From Ulva prolifera (lineage: Eukaryota; Chlorophyta; Ulvophyceae; Ulvales; Ulvaceae): DNA of 64,000 bases. The DNA is taken from the NCBI GenBank assembly GCA_023078555.1, contig CM041204.1:4432430-4496429 (forward strand). Direction: 5' to 3'. Positions 20,201 through 32,574 of this stretch are shown piece by piece. The notes under the pieces were generated by a model. The model saw only the letters and a list, made by a program, of their open reading frames with translations, had not been told where the DNA came from and did not search any database. Every line of letters begins with the position of its first letter. Within the stretch, counting starts at the first letter, position 1. A program made the position numbers and the translations under genes.

Positions 20201-23200
20201 GTATCTCGGATGGACACAGATAGCGGGCGCCATGAGGGCCCAGATATCCATGGGGAGGAGGAGGTTCAGGCACACCTTCACTTCACTCTCGCCCAGCCTC
20301 TTCTGAGCAGCCTCCACAGCTTCCTGTTCTCGCTTCTGCAGGTGCGGGCACTGGCTGAGTGGCTGCAATGGCTAAGCTAAACAACTACAAGACAGCACAG
20401 GACGGCCAGACTGCCCGGGTGCATGTGGTGACCGGCGCGGAGTCAGAGTGCATGCACTGTTGTCTACGATGCATATGGTTTCTGGCTCAAGGGAACCACC
20501 CACCGACAGGGAGGCAGGTGAGAAGCACTGCACGGGCACGCTTGCAAAGCCCTGAATTGGATCATCACTCGGTCTGAGCTATACAGAGACTCGGACTACC
20601 TAAAGCCGGGCCTCAGACACCTGACCTGTAGGCGGTGCATGGATGCTTGGCATACAACACTGCAGTGTCTGCATACGATGCTCGAGCGTGACATTGCAAG
20701 ATCAAGATTGCCTGCACGGGCTGGACGGAATTTCGATCTGAATGCCACAGGCCTGCATGCCCCGTCGAATTCAACTGTGACAATCAACAGAGTGGCAAGA
20801 GATGGTGCTTGCGAAGTGAATGCCCTAACGGTAGGCATCTTGCAGACACGACGTGTCCGTTTGCACAGCGAACGACACAAGTTGGCAGCAGCGCACCACA
20901 CGGGACGTCTGAGCATTCACAAATCTCGTGATGGGGTCGATGTGCTCCTTGTAGCGCTGCAGCAACTCAGTTTCCAGAAACTTGCGGAGGTTTGAGACGC
21001 CGATGTGGCACCGCTCGTCAGGGCGGAGCGCTCTCCGCAGCTTTAGACTCACGCTGTGCTGGTCTTGTTTCTCTTGCTGCTTGACCATCCTGTCAAACTC
21101 CTCATCGCTGCATGCAATAAGGTTACTTATGCCAGGATGGGCGATCAGGATTCTGAGCTGTGTGAGGCCTGTAGGTTGATTTCGCGCAAGAGCAGTGTCT
21201 GGGAGCAGACCACACAGAGAAATGCAAATTCACGATGTAGTATATTTGCCAAGGCGCTGTAGTGCTGTATCACAGTCGCTCCAGTATCCACGGGTAATAC
21301 AACGTTCAAAACTGCAGCAGAAGTCATGCTAGGCCGGGCTGCAGTGCTGTACACCTGGACAGCCGGCTCGATGACCATCGCTGCGGCACATCAAGTAAAG
21401 TACATGCTGCCAACATATGAATGCATGTCCACCTGACGCCTGACCACAAAGCATGGCATGCTTTCTGTGGCCAATGGTTGGCCATCTGCAGCTTGGATCA
21501 GGGATGGATCACAGAACATTGTGTGACATCACATCTTTGCCCCAACTCCTCAGACACCCGCACATGGATCTCGGAGCCCCACCGGCAAGGCACCAGGCAA
21601 GTCCCAAACAGATCGATTTGAGGCGTCTGCGGCGCGCCGGCTCTGAAGCTGGAAGTCCAGCAGGAACGTTTAGTGCACTTAGGACTGGTGAGAGTCGCAC
21701 GATGCAAACGTGCTCTCCTCATCATCTCCAACACGGCCCGATGGCACTGAGGTGAAGAATGGCCCGCCTCCCAGCATGGAGCTGCTCGACACCTGCTCCT
21801 TGGTTGGGTGTAGAAAAGCCTCCACATCAGCACTGGTCGCAAACTGACTGATCCGTGAGTCGAACTTTGTTGACACCAGCACTGTGCGCTCTGTGTGGGG
21901 GTCAATCTGCACACACAGATTTTCAGAGCACTGCAGGGGTCTGGCCTGTTTGGATGCTTGCTTCTGACAACACCGCAGCAAAAGAACAAAGCCAGCTGGC
22001 ACTTGGGGAGGCAGTGACGACTGCACACATGCCACTGCACAAGATGGAACGGGGCACACATCAAGCACGATGAGGCGGGTGGTTGCGTTGACCCAGTCAC
22101 TGTTGTCTTCTAGACACAGGTTGATGGACTCTGGCTGTGAGATCTTCTCACGAACAATTTCCTCCACCTGCCTCGACGCCTGCTTCAGATCCTCGTTGTC
22201 ACTCGAGTCTGGAATCGACATGAGGCCTGCAACGGCATGTGGTTCACAGTAACCACGACACCTCCGTGCATGCTGGTACGGCTTGCATCCTGGACCTGGC
22301 TGTGCGGAGGGTTGGAAGCAATGCTGCACTGCAGCTTGAGCTGAAAGCCTTGATTGCAGGCAATTGTGAACGGCGTTGTCACGGTTCCACTAACCTGATC
22401 AGACTATTTGCTGATGAGCCAGGGAGCGAGTGGGCAGTGCAGGTGAGGTGCCATTGGCACCACCAGCCACACACAAAACAGGACCTACGTCAGTTCAAGT
22501 GAATGACAACACCCAGGCACACTTTCACAGCTTGGAAGGACTGCTGAGCATCTAGGGAGTTCTTGCTGTGGCGTGAAGCGTGGCACAGATCCAGTGTCCG
22601 AAAACTGAACCAGATGCAGTTTATGTCTGATACAGCTGCGATCTGTGAAGTGGTCGTCGCAGCTTGACCATGCAGCAGCACAGCATACAGAACCGCAAGG
22701 CTACTGTAGTGCAGCCGTGTCAAGCTGGACCGCGCCTGGAGTATCGATGATTGTCAAGTTCGGACAGAGCTTGTACCGAATTTGAACAATGATGTCTGTG
22801 CGGTCAAACCGATTTTCGTCTCCGAGACGGACATTCTCTGACTCGATGTAGGCCTTCAGGTCCTCCAGTGTCTTCTGCTGATCCCCTTCTGGGAGCGCAA
22901 GAGAGCACTCTGGAGTGTCAGCATCCGCATCAAAGACCATCTCAATTTTGACTGGCCTCCTGGTCTTCGTGCCGCCGCCAACATGGTTGAACTGGAAGCC
23001 CATCAGTGCCTCGATCAGGGCTGCACGAGCACCGCGAGTCACTCAACTTCAGAGATGTTGGGCCCTGCTCGGTGAAGCGCAATGCACATGAATCAGTTGA
23101 AGCATCTGTAGCATCGATGCAGCTTCGAATGCATGGACACTGACAGGACGACCAGGTGTGTATTCGCAACCCCGTCAGAGCTGCTATTTTGGCGCAGTGA

Positions 23201-23558
23201 CACTAGATTTTATGCATCAAGTCAAAGCTTCCCAGACATCTCATCTCGGTACTGAACACCTTGGTCACTTCACAGCATGCAGCATTCACAGGTGCAGGTA
23301 GGCTCCTCGACGGCATGTCAGCAGTATCGTCACCCTGGGCACACTACTCGCACAGAGCCAAGCCTGTCGAGGAAGTGGACACTCACCGGACTTGCCATCG
23401 GTTTGATGACCAACAACGGTGACCACTGGCGCAGCAATCGGGATCTCGGTCTTCTGAGCTACACGATGCAGCTCACTGTACGCTGCGTACAGCTTTTCCT
23501 GGTTCCGCATGTCGACGGCCTCCCAGGCGGCCGAGCCCTGACGACTTCTGGAGCGCAT
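17245..23558 (-). CDS. DRP5B: ARC5/DRP5B-type dynamin, plastid (and peroxisome) division
   Basis: Exons on the minus strand are about 23558-23387, 23020-~22741, 22226-22060, 21906-21710, 21107-~20905, 20335-20276, 19855-19608, 19302-~19090, 18508-~18300, 17961-17671 and 17379-17245 (TGA). They give roughly 720 residues, against 777 for Arabidopsis ARC5. The G1 P-loop is GHQTDGKS, split by the first intron. Then come EALMGFQFNHVGGGTKTRRP, CPNLTIIDTPG (G3), CLEDNSDW, TVLVSTKFDSR (TKxD, G4), FFTSVPSGRVG, and the middle-domain QLYGGAQYFRVLDEFR. The C-terminal effector helix ends LLRKGPAVTAAAC. These motifs match ARC5 almost word for word. The family forms a GTPase collar on the cytosolic face of the dividing plastid. 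Phases agree at the junctions checked (for example AC|C at 21710/21107 and CG|G at 19608/19302). The second intron may use a GC donor. Exon 6 is only 60 bp. The start could lie further upstream. Confidence 0.93.
18625..18711 (-). mobile_element. 5'-truncated SINE in a DRP5B intron
   Basis: Read on the minus strand this is the last 87 bases of the SINE: CTTCGGCATATGTGGTCCCG through AATTCGGAGTTGTCAATG-like sequence to TTTACTTTACTTTACT. It lies between DRP5B exons, in the same orientation as the gene. The first bases are followed by a short local duplication of ATGCCGAASAGTCCCAA. The 5' truncation is typical of reverse-transcription insertion. Confidence 0.8.
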
Positions 23559-25765
23559 GGGGTGTACCTGGGCCGCGATGCCAGTCAGTGTCGAGGTGAG
23601 GGTGCTGGCCAGGAATGATCAGTCGATGTGAGACCGAAAGCTGTTATTCTTGCGTTCGACACGATCGCTAGATTGTGAGACCAGATTCGTGGTGCGCGCG
23701 CTGGGGCGATGATAGTGCAGCCGTGCAGCAACGAATCCACACGCTTTCTTTATATATCGTCACTACCGCTGCATCGTCCAGGCTTTCACGGGGCCGCCGC
23801 ACGAAAGTAGAGCACCGAGAAGCGTCACACCTGTGCGGAGACAAAATATGATGACCGGATGACACTTGTCGACGCCTCCGGGAGACATATGTCACCAGAT
23901 CATAACCTTAAGAATTCTGTCTCCTCAACGATGCGAATGTGTCCACTGTGAAGAATCCTCCACCCTGATATGCACACGCACAGACCACGCCTCCCACAGC
24001 TGCCCGGCCATGTGGCCAGAGTGGCAAGCCACCCCTCGGTGCCTGCACGGCATCACCTCCCATGGACGTTCGCCATCTGGTCATTGCACTGTTCCTGGCG
24101 CATGGAGCGATCGCTTGCTGCTCAGCCTTGTGTGAGGTATGTCGATGCCGGAACAGCCGCGATCAGACCCAGTGAGGGCTTTCGTAGAGGTGCACCCGTG
24201 CGGCGGTGGCCGTGCGAGTGTATCTCACGGGGTCAAGAGCTGCGCCCCTCGCGAAAGTGTGGGCCCGGCGAAGACCAGCAGGTGCCGAGTTTCGCCGCCT
24301 CATACGAGGCTGCGGCGAGGATGTGTTTGGGTGTAGATGCATGCGGGACACGGAGTTAGTCTGCTTCAGGGTGCTGCTGAGTGGCTTTGGTGCCTGGAGA
24401 TGTTCTGCTCCAGATGACAGATGCGGGGTAAAGAGAAGTAAATCTGGATCTAGTGAGCCGTACCCTGTAGAGGAACTGAGCAACTCCGAATGAACAGGAC
24501 TGCATCCCGATGGTGCGGCTTGGCGTGGAGTGTCCCTGTGCGGTTGCTTCAGTGCCACCTGGATCTGCAACGACACCCTCATACCACACAGACCATGTGG
24601 AAGCCTGCGAAGAACTGCCGATGTCCAAGCTCTAGATAGAGTCACGAATTGTGTGTGCGGAACTTTCATCGAGGCAGGCAGGTGCGGGGCGAGGGCGGCG
24701 GCGCGGTTGCAGGAGCTCTCTCCGCGAGATGGCATCTGTGTTCTGGTGAGAGTGCATTGTTGCCAGTGGTCGCGAACGGAGCGCAGTCATGCGAGAATTG
24801 ACGGAAACACTAGTATCACCTCGCCCTGTGCCTTGTTTCCACCCATGTACACATGAGAATATGGACCAGGGAGGGTCAAGGCAGCGGTACTCGTGCATCC
24901 TGCTTTTGCGCGCCATCAGGGACTGCAGATACAGCACTACAGGGGCTGGTCAGTGTGAAGCAGCCAAGCGCTTGTTGCGTTGCTTCGCTCAGATCACCCA
25001 CCACAGCTAGCAAAACTATGATGATCAGCTGGAGATGAGAGTTAAGACAGGATGTGGGACACGAATGCCCCTGGTGTGCAAGGGTTCAGACAACAGCCGA
25101 TGGCGAAGTGGCTGAGAAGGTGTTTGCAAGGTGGTGTTGTATGATATAGGCCAGGCAAGGCGTATACAAAAGCTGAACTGTGGAGCCTGATAGGATAGTT
25201 CCTCCCGGCTGGCTGCTATCATGCACAATCCCAAGTTGCTGTACCAGACAATCCACTAGCACTGTTCATTTTGCTTCTGTACAGCCGCAATTCAACTTAC
25301 ATCGTGCAGTGTTAAAGCTCTAAACAAGATCACTCTTGGATTTCAATTCTGGATTTCCCTTGATCAATGCTGTCAGCACTGACTGGCAGACACTCCATTC
25401 ATATATTCGGTCAATTTTTGGTGAGATTGACCAAAGATATACACAGCAACACGTTCTCAGGCAGCAGCTCAGGCGCGCCTGTTTCACACAGATCTGGCAA
25501 CTCACCTGCAGGCTGCCGCCATCGAGAGGTGTCCTCGCTGCCTTGCAAGATGCTGCTCCACTCACCATCACCCGACCCTTCTGCAGCAGGTGTCTGTCCC
25601 CAAGAGGTGAAGTTGGACTTCAGGCCCTGTGATTCCTCCAACATGGGCCCGCTTGTCGTCTTGCTGCAGCTCCTGTCTGATCTGCACCTTGCCAGACAAG
25701 TCACTGAGGATGATTGTTATTTTTTTATTGACAAGTGCTGAGGATGAAGCTGGGGCAAGCATTTA
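23559..25765. other. Upstream region of DRP5B, no gene recognised
   Basis: It contains the degenerate SINE fragment (24427-24515). Frames of up to 190 codons on both strands show no recognisable protein or consistent splice structure. The DRP5B promoter and any 5' untranslated exon should lie at the left end. Confidence 0.5.
24427..24515 (-). mobile_element. Degenerate SINE 3' fragment
   Basis: The minus strand matches the SINE 3' region with many changes (TTCGGAGTTGCTCAGTTCC, GGTACGGCTCACTAGATCC, then a decayed TTTAC tail). It lies upstream of the DRP5B gene. Confidence 0.6.
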
Positions 25766-26600
25766 GCACCACGCACCCGGTGGTTGCATGGACTCAGTCA
25801 CTGTCGTCTGCCAACACAGGTTGGTGGTCTTGAGTAGACGTTCTACTGAACGGCCTCCCCCACCTGACCAGATGCCTGGCTCACAGTCATCGTTTCTCGT
25901 TCGAGATGGGCATTGCTCCTGCACAAGCGGCACCTGAAGTGAGTTCACTGCAAGTATCTCGAGACATACAAGAACATCGTGGAATAGCATCAAAAGTTGT
26001 GGGTCTGGCATCACAGCATCAGGCGCTGCATGCTGAATGCTTGTGTCTGGTCCAGAAGCGTGGATATCAGCGATACAGAAGCCAAACAGTACTGCGACAT
26101 TCGGAACTGCAGTGTCTTGGCACAAGGCTAGGTCATGTTGCGATCGAGGGCAGCGGAGTTGTGGAAGTGTGCCCGATTTTGTGATGCATCAGCAGCCATT
26201 CCTGCATCTACACTGTCTGTGACATTTCGGTAGCGTGCCGCACCTGACATGTATCACCTGATGGGCAGGAGCTTGTTGCGCTACGATTTTTATAGGCTCA
26301 AAGTGCCCAGCACCTCCGCGCCAAACATGAGCAGACTTGACTTGGCCCTTCAAACCTGTTGGCATCATCTCTGTGTCGAAGTACGCTGGGGCGAGGACGC
26401 ACTGCGGAGCCGCAGCAGCTGCGTTGAGAACCATTTCGATTGCAGCGGGCCTTGTGGTCTTGGTGCCTCCGGCAGGTGTTGTTGAGAGGAAAGCCCGTCA
26501 GAGCCTCAACACCGGCTGCACACACCATCGATTGAGGTTTCGAGATGCTGCGCCTCGCAAAAGAGAAGCAGTACAACATGCTCCATGGTGACACGATCAA
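25766..26600 (-). pseudogene. Decayed duplicate of DRP5B exons 2-3
   Basis: Minus-strand 26530-26300 resembles DRP5B exon 2: VEALTGFPLNN for IEALMGFQFNH, then the HQDHKARCNRN region where the real gene has TKTRRPVKIEM, with frame lost. Minus-strand 25910-25766 resembles exon 3 at the DNA level, around the sequences coding QVEEIVREKISQ and DNSDWVNATTR. Order and orientation match the gene, with the copy lying just upstream of it. No copy of exon 1 or of exons 4-11 was found. It carries several frame breaks and is clearly not coding. The duplication must be much older than the copy A/B event. Confidence 0.72.
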
Positions 26601-29600
26601 TCAATGAACAGGCTCGCCTTTCTATAGAGGACCAGTGCATGCGTCCCGGAACATGCGAATCAGACTCGGCGTCACATCAATACCGGATGCTTGCAAATTT
26701 GATGTTTACAAAGGCTTGTACTGCTGTGCAAATCACGGGACGAAAGTTGACCTGGTGCAGATTCACTGGACTCAGGATCATTCTGTCTATGCAAACAGGC
26801 ATGACATCGCTACATGTTTGTTGGGCAGATTACATACGAAGGCAGGAGCGATGTCTGGGATGTTGGGGCAGACGGATGTGCAGGATGCCAGGAAGAGCAG
26901 GTACCTGATTCACCAAAAAAATTCATGCCCACCACTGGGATGTTGGGCGCATCAACAGGATGCCGGGGCTTCTGACTTATCTGGTGCAATTAGCTGTGTG
27001 CTGCATACTTCTTTCGCGTGCACTCGGTTCCACTCTTCGCGTGCGACTGGCTGCTTGCGCTTCCCGGGTTGCACATCCATGTATTTCCAGCTTGAGCATC
27101 TCAGGCGCGGCTACGCCTGATGATCGTCGATAGGTGCAATGAACACCACCGCAATGTGGCAGGAAATCAACGCAGCTCAAACAGGGCCTTCGTCGACCGG
27201 GCGCGATGTGCCGCCCGAAACACCCCGATCCTACAACATTGTGCACCACGTTACGATTGGGATGCAATGCATGTTGCTTCACGGGCACCCCCACTTGCTC
27301 CCTGGATTGCATGACACTTCGGAACGGTTGAAATGCAGTGTAAGTGCACAATCTGTAACCGCAACTGTGAAACCAAAAACTAACCATATCATATGTACTC
27401 AACAGTTCATTATATGCTGTCTGGAGGATCTGCGTAGACTTTGGCGCACAAGATGTCCACAGTCACAAGGTACACCGGCCGAGGCAGGCAGCACCGACAG
27501 GAAAGCACGTCCGCACAGCAGAATCAACGCGATTCCAGCTCAGAACTCCTGAAACTCACAAAAGTACAGCCGCAGAAGCACTGCAAGTCCTCGACGTCGT
27601 ACATTACCTGTAGCCACTTCGAAGCAGGTTTGGGTTGGTCGCGAAGTGGCAGCTGCACCTTTCCCCGCGCACTCCCCCACGCACCCCAGTCTACAGCTTC
27701 ACAAACGCACGCACGCGACCACGGGCGGGCGTTCATCCCAGCTCGCGGAGGGAGCCCGCGCAACCGCGGCCCGCGTGCGCAGCTGCATGGGGGAGGGCCC
27801 TCGCGGCAGCATGGCTCACAACGCTCCCTGACCCTGTGACTAGTCTGTCCGACATGGAGCATTGTGTGTACACTCAGCTGGGGCTCGGGGACGCCATCCT
27901 GCCGCGCCTCAGTGATGACAGCGACCATCCCTGTGGGTGCAGCGGAGAAGCAGGCACCCACTCCCCAGTCTGCTCCTCCCTATGCCGCCCGACACAACCT
28001 GCGTGTCGAGATGTGGCGCCACGTCACCGCGCGCTGCTGCATCACCTCGGCGGTAGACCCGCACTTGAACAGGCTCCCCAAGGGCCTTGGCCGTGGCCTC
28101 TCGGCCCTCCTCATGGCGGCTCGCACGTCACCCTCCGCCACTTCCTCACCCGCCCGAGCCTCAGCCGTGCCCGCAACCCCTCATGGCGCCTAGGATTTGC
28201 CCCCCCCCCCCCCCTCCCCCCCCTCTCCCATGCAGCCGCCGCCATGCTCTGTGCGGCTGTGCTCAGTGCCGCCGTGCTCGACACGTGGGCACCTGTAGCC
28301 ACCCTCGCTGTGCACACCACGGCGGTCCCTAGCAGCCCTCATGTGCAGCAGCCCAGCCCAGTCCCCCGGCCCCCCTGCAGAGGCTATGCATGCCTCGGAC
28401 GCGCCCGCAACCCTTCTTTGCGCCAAGGCTCCATCTCCCAGCACCTACGCGGCTGCTGCCACGTCCTCGAACGATGCCGAGATGGCGTGCGTTCCCACTC
28501 TGGCTTTGCCCGGCGCACAGCGCGGCAGCATGCTTGCGTTCTTCCCAGGCGCGCAGGTGGTCGGCGACGCATGCATCACACATCCGCTGGCGGGTTCGAA
28601 CGTCCGTGCCGTGCCGTGGCGCTGCGCTGCGCTGCGCTGCGCGACGGCGCCGCTGCGGAGGCAGCTGACTGGCGCAAGCGCGACCAACACGGCCGCGCTC
28701 GGGTCGGGGCATCCACCCTGGTCCCGCTGCCGCATGAGACGTGTGGCCGCATCGGCCCCGCAGCGTTTGAGGCCCTCAACAGGCTTGCTGATATGGCTGC
28801 AGGGGCGGGCGCTGTCTCCAGACGTCACGGTCAGTTCCTCGCGAACGCTATGCACAACAGTGCCGCGGTGCTCTGCCGCGGTGTGGCTCGGCAGGTTCAC
28901 GCAGCTGCCCCGCTGATGGCATGCTTTGCAGGCACGGCAGTTTCGACGAGACTGGCGGTCGCGCGCGCTGACCTCTCGCCGCTCACTGGCCGTGCAGCCT
29001 GAGCGGCGGGCCGCCTGAGGCATCCCCGCCCTCCCTCCTCCTGCTGGCCTTTGGGTACGGGCGTGGCTCCTTTGCCCGCCGCCGCGCGTCGGCTTCGTCG
29101 CAATTGCCGTCCTCGCCTCACACCGGTGGAGGATTGCGGGGGAGGGGAATGGTGTGGGGGTCTGGGGAGGGGGTTACAGCCGCGGGCGGTGGCGTGGCTC
29201 TGTGTGAGGGCCCAGGGCGGTGCGTGGCCGAGGCGTGCGGGTCAGCGGTGAGGGTATGACGGCGTAGGGGGCGGTGAGAATTCGTGTGGGTGCGTGAACG
29301 CGTGCTGGGGTGATGTGGGTGACTGCTAGGCTGTGCTGAAGAGCCATGGTCGAGCTCGACATGGGCTGGCATCCGCTATCCCTGGTTGCATTGGCGAGCC
29401 TGTGCATTGCCCTGGCGGTGGTACCGGCCTCTTTGTCCGGCGACTTTGTCCTTGTAGCACACACGCACGTGCACGCACACTCGCTGCCCCCCTGATGGCG
29501 CCTCATGGACGCACTCGAAGGCCAGAGACCTGCCCCATGTAGAGACGGCACAGCCTGCCGAGCGCAATCTTGACGCCACCTCAGCTCCGACGGGTGCAAC

Positions 29601-29937
29601 CTCCCCGGCCCCGATCATCGAATCCCCGCTCAGCTGGAGTACTTGAGCCACCTTTTCATATCTGAGATGTGCGAACTGCAGGTGGTCAAACTCCTGAGCG
29701 AAGGGTGGAGTCGCCATCGGCAAAACGACATAATCATGCATACATACATACAGAAGAGATGTAAAGTGTGAGAGAAAATGTTTCTCATGCCGTACGTGCT
29801 GCTCCCGCATCGTCTTTGTCAGCCATTTGTGACGCAACATTCATAGATGTGGTGCGTGCGCTACCTCAAACAACATGGAACGTGCTGCCTAACTGCAGCC
29901 GCTTTGACTTTACAGACCACATGTTGTTGCTAGCTAA
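26601..29937. other. Gene-poor stretch with GC-rich low-complexity DNA
   Basis: From about 27.65 to 29.3 kb the DNA is very GC-rich, with a poly-C tract near 28200 and partial internal duplication (CGTGCCCGCAACCC near 28169 and CGCGCCCGCAACCC near 28399). A 455-codon plus-strand frame (27635-29002) and long antisense frames cover the same bases. This is what a GC-rich, stop-poor region gives, and I do not call a gene. Short open stretches at 26635-27100 and 27139-27350 (plus) and 29376-29720 (minus, MATPPFAQEFDHLQFAHLRY) could be exons but have no recognised homologue. An old interspersed repeat lies at 29380-29475. Confidence 0.45.
29380..29475 (+). repeat. Unclassified interspersed repeat, older copy
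   Basis: GCCCTGGCGGTGGTACCGGCC and GACTTTGTCCTTGTAGCACA match the 3' end of the family at 3960-4065, and match the copy at 35985-36060 most closely. Confidence 0.4.
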
Positions 29938-30734
29938 TCAGTCACAGCGGGCCTGTAACTCCTGTGGCAGGTTTTGGTGCATGTCTAGAATCTGTCGATA
30001 CCGAAAGCAACATGTAGTGTGATCAAGCAACATGCCCGTCGCCTGCATGAAACTATAGATCATGGTCGGCCCGACAAATTTGAAGCCCCTTTTCTTCAGG
30101 TTCTTGGAAATCTCGGTTGCTAAAGGTGTTGTTGTGGGGACGTCCGCCATAGCCCTGCATTGAACAGCTGCTGCAGGCTGGAGCCCTCGGCTGTAGACGT
30201 GTCGCAATGCAAAATCACAAGGATGGTGAGACAAAGCGCACTCCCATGAATTCACCACTGGGCGGCCATCTGGTAGCAGACTCCAGAAAAATGAAACCAG
30301 CGAGCCATGCTCTTTCTGAATTTCCAACACAAGCTGTGCGTTGGTGATTGCGCTCAAAATTTTCCCCCTGTGCTTCACGATTCCAGAGTCCTCTTGCAAC
30401 AGTCTCTCGACATCCTCGTCGCCCTGCAGGCGTGACTGGCGATGTTATCACTGAGCTTCCAAGAAAATGTTCGCAGTGTATATTCCACACCGTTCAAGTG
30501 CAACTCAGCGTTCAAACCAGAGGCCCACTTGTCTGAATATGCATATGCAGGGCCTCATGGGCACACCATAGCAGCGATCGCTGGAATGTCATAGTTCTTG
30601 AAAGCAATTGCGTATGCTTTCCGTTTTGCCAGAATTGTTGCCCAGGAAAGTCCGCACTGTGCTCCGTCTAGCACCAGGTGTTCCATCAACAGCCTGTCAC
30701 TCTGGCAAGGCACTCCCCATTCCTCATCGTGGTA
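29938..30734 (-). CDS. tag: DNA-3-methyladenine glycosylase I (Tag family), 5' end not found
   Basis: Three minus-strand exons: 30734-30567, 30423-30242 and 30154-29938 (TGA). Exon one opens at an acceptor and encodes YHDEEWGVPCQSDRLLMEHL and GAQCGLSWATILAKR. Exon two encodes the helical GDEDVERLLQEDSGIVKHRGKI segment and PDGRPVVNSW. Exon three encodes PLATEISKNLKKRGFKFVGP, TMIYSFMQATGMLLDHTTC. The phase GA|G matches across 30242/30154. Tag enzymes excise 3-methyladenine and bind one zinc through Cys4, His17, His175 and Cys179. The His of YHDEEWG and the His/Cys of DHTTCC are present; the N-terminal Cys must lie in an upstream exon that I could not find. The family is mainly bacterial but is known in plants and algae. 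With introns and eukaryotic flanks this is a nuclear gene, not contamination. Confidence 0.88.
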
Positions 30735-32574
30735 CTGCACAGGGACACACCATAGTCACGAGACAGCCGCAGTCGCTCGCAGCACAGGCAACTGCTTCCG
30801 GTCAGCTGACACAGAGTGCGGCTGTGTGCATGTACAGCATCCTGATCGAATGCAGAGTGAGTCTTCGCTGCACACTGACTCGGTGGTTTGAGTGGGAAAG
30901 GTATGTGTGAATGCCACGGGTGCAGGCAGTGGTGATGCAAAAGCAGCTACTCTGCAATCGAGTTTACTCCCCACCTGTCATCAACAGCTGATGTGGCCTG
31001 CTCTGGGTGGCTTACAGAGGACGCGCGGGCGGCAGCAGGAACAGCGGCAGTTTGTTATCAGCATGGCCATGGTGTGGCACTACGTGGCTGTGGCCATGCT
31101 CTGCCTGCGGAACACCCCCCTGCGGTACAGGCGGATTGGCAACCGGTGCGAGGCGTCCTGGCTGCCATGCAGTGTGCAACCAGGTGATCTGTCTCGCTGC
31201 AGCCGGCCGTTCCTGTCGGTATCTGTTGCAATTGCACGGTCTGGGCGGCATGAGTGGTCAGGCTGTTCGTGAGCACCATGGACGCAGGCAGCTGTGAGCT
31301 CTCGTAGCTTGTGCGTTCTAGGAGGGCGGGCATGTACGGGGAGTCACGTGTGAACTCTACATCCGCTTGATTGCGAAGTCCTTGCATGATTCCTCTTCGT
31401 GGCTGTGCATGGGGGTGCTACGGGGATTTCGGTGATCACTGCGGCACCTACGGCGGCAGAATTAGCTAATTCGCCTAGGCGGGCGGGGGACGGGCTGTGC
31501 TCGCCACTGCGCACAATATTCTGCAGAGCATGCTTTGTGGCATGGTGATGGTGCACACCTGCGGGTGTCCTGTGTTGCTGCCACCCTGGGGTTGCTGAGG
31601 CCGATGCTACAGTGGACATGGCAAGACGCCCGATTGACAGTTCGTATCATTCTGTGTCGGTCATGTCGTAAGTGAACGGTGTGAGGCCGCTGCCTGTCCC
31701 AGACCGATCGTTCGGTCAATCGGGCTCCGGGATCACAACAAAGCATTTGAACGCATTTCCTGCGTGTGCGGATACGCTATCAGAATGAACTCCTGTTCGC
31801 CGTCCCTGCGACGTGACACGTGTATCAGCATGGCAGGGTCTCATGGAAGGTCGCGGGCATCACACCTTGACATATTCGGCGGTGTTTGAACCCATGTACG
31901 CCCATTTGCACCTGCACGTCAAACACATGATCTTCAGAGAGAGATCATGCTGCACGTGCAACAGCCCCGGTGGAATGTGCGATGCCAGCTACACAAAGTA
32001 CGCTGAGTCACTCGATACTACGTGAATGATACGTGTGTGCACGACACAACCGAGATCGACCTTAACCTCATGCTCTTGTCTGCCTGATCAGGCACGTCGA
32101 TGTTTTTGTCTGCTTCCGGAGGTCCATCTTTGCGAATGCCGAGCTTCCGCCCGGCCTGCACACAGGTTGCGGACTGTTTTCAAGTACGCACTGAGACACA
32201 TGCGACCAGGCGAAACCATCAACACACTTGCACTGACAATTTGGAAGTCGTCTTTGCCGGAGAAGAAGACATGGATCTGCGAGTGGCCACCATGATTGCG
32301 GGAGCGCAGCACGCACAGCGCATGTACAAATACATTCTTCACTTGATGCACAATACAGCCCACGCAGTTGTTCAAATTTTCAATGCTCTGTATCATCTAC
32401 CAATCACATTCCCGCAAGAAATTCGGATTGAAGAGATTCGTTGCAATAGGAAGTGCAAGCTAGGCCACCTGCGCCACAACGTGAACGCAAGAGTGCGTCG
32501 GCTGGGCAAGGCACCAGAGCTTGGGGGTACACACCGGTCATACACCTGCCACCAGAATCATCGAGCTCTGCCAC
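30735..32574. other. Region upstream of the Tag gene, nothing identified
   Basis: The missing first exon of Tag, with its zinc-binding Cys, should be in the right part of this stretch or the beginning of it on the minus strand. Open frames here (for example 31058-31387 minus, 32100-32642 plus) were not recognised. Confidence 0.4.

Noticed and set aside
26635-27120. 161-codon plus-strand frame beside the DRP5B pseudogene
   Set aside because: It has some normal-looking composition but no homologue, and no convincing start or splice partners.
27635-29002. 455-codon plus-strand open frame
   Set aside because: It lies in very GC-rich, low-complexity DNA with equally long frames on the other strand and in other phases. 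No protein motif was recognised and the start is arbitrary.
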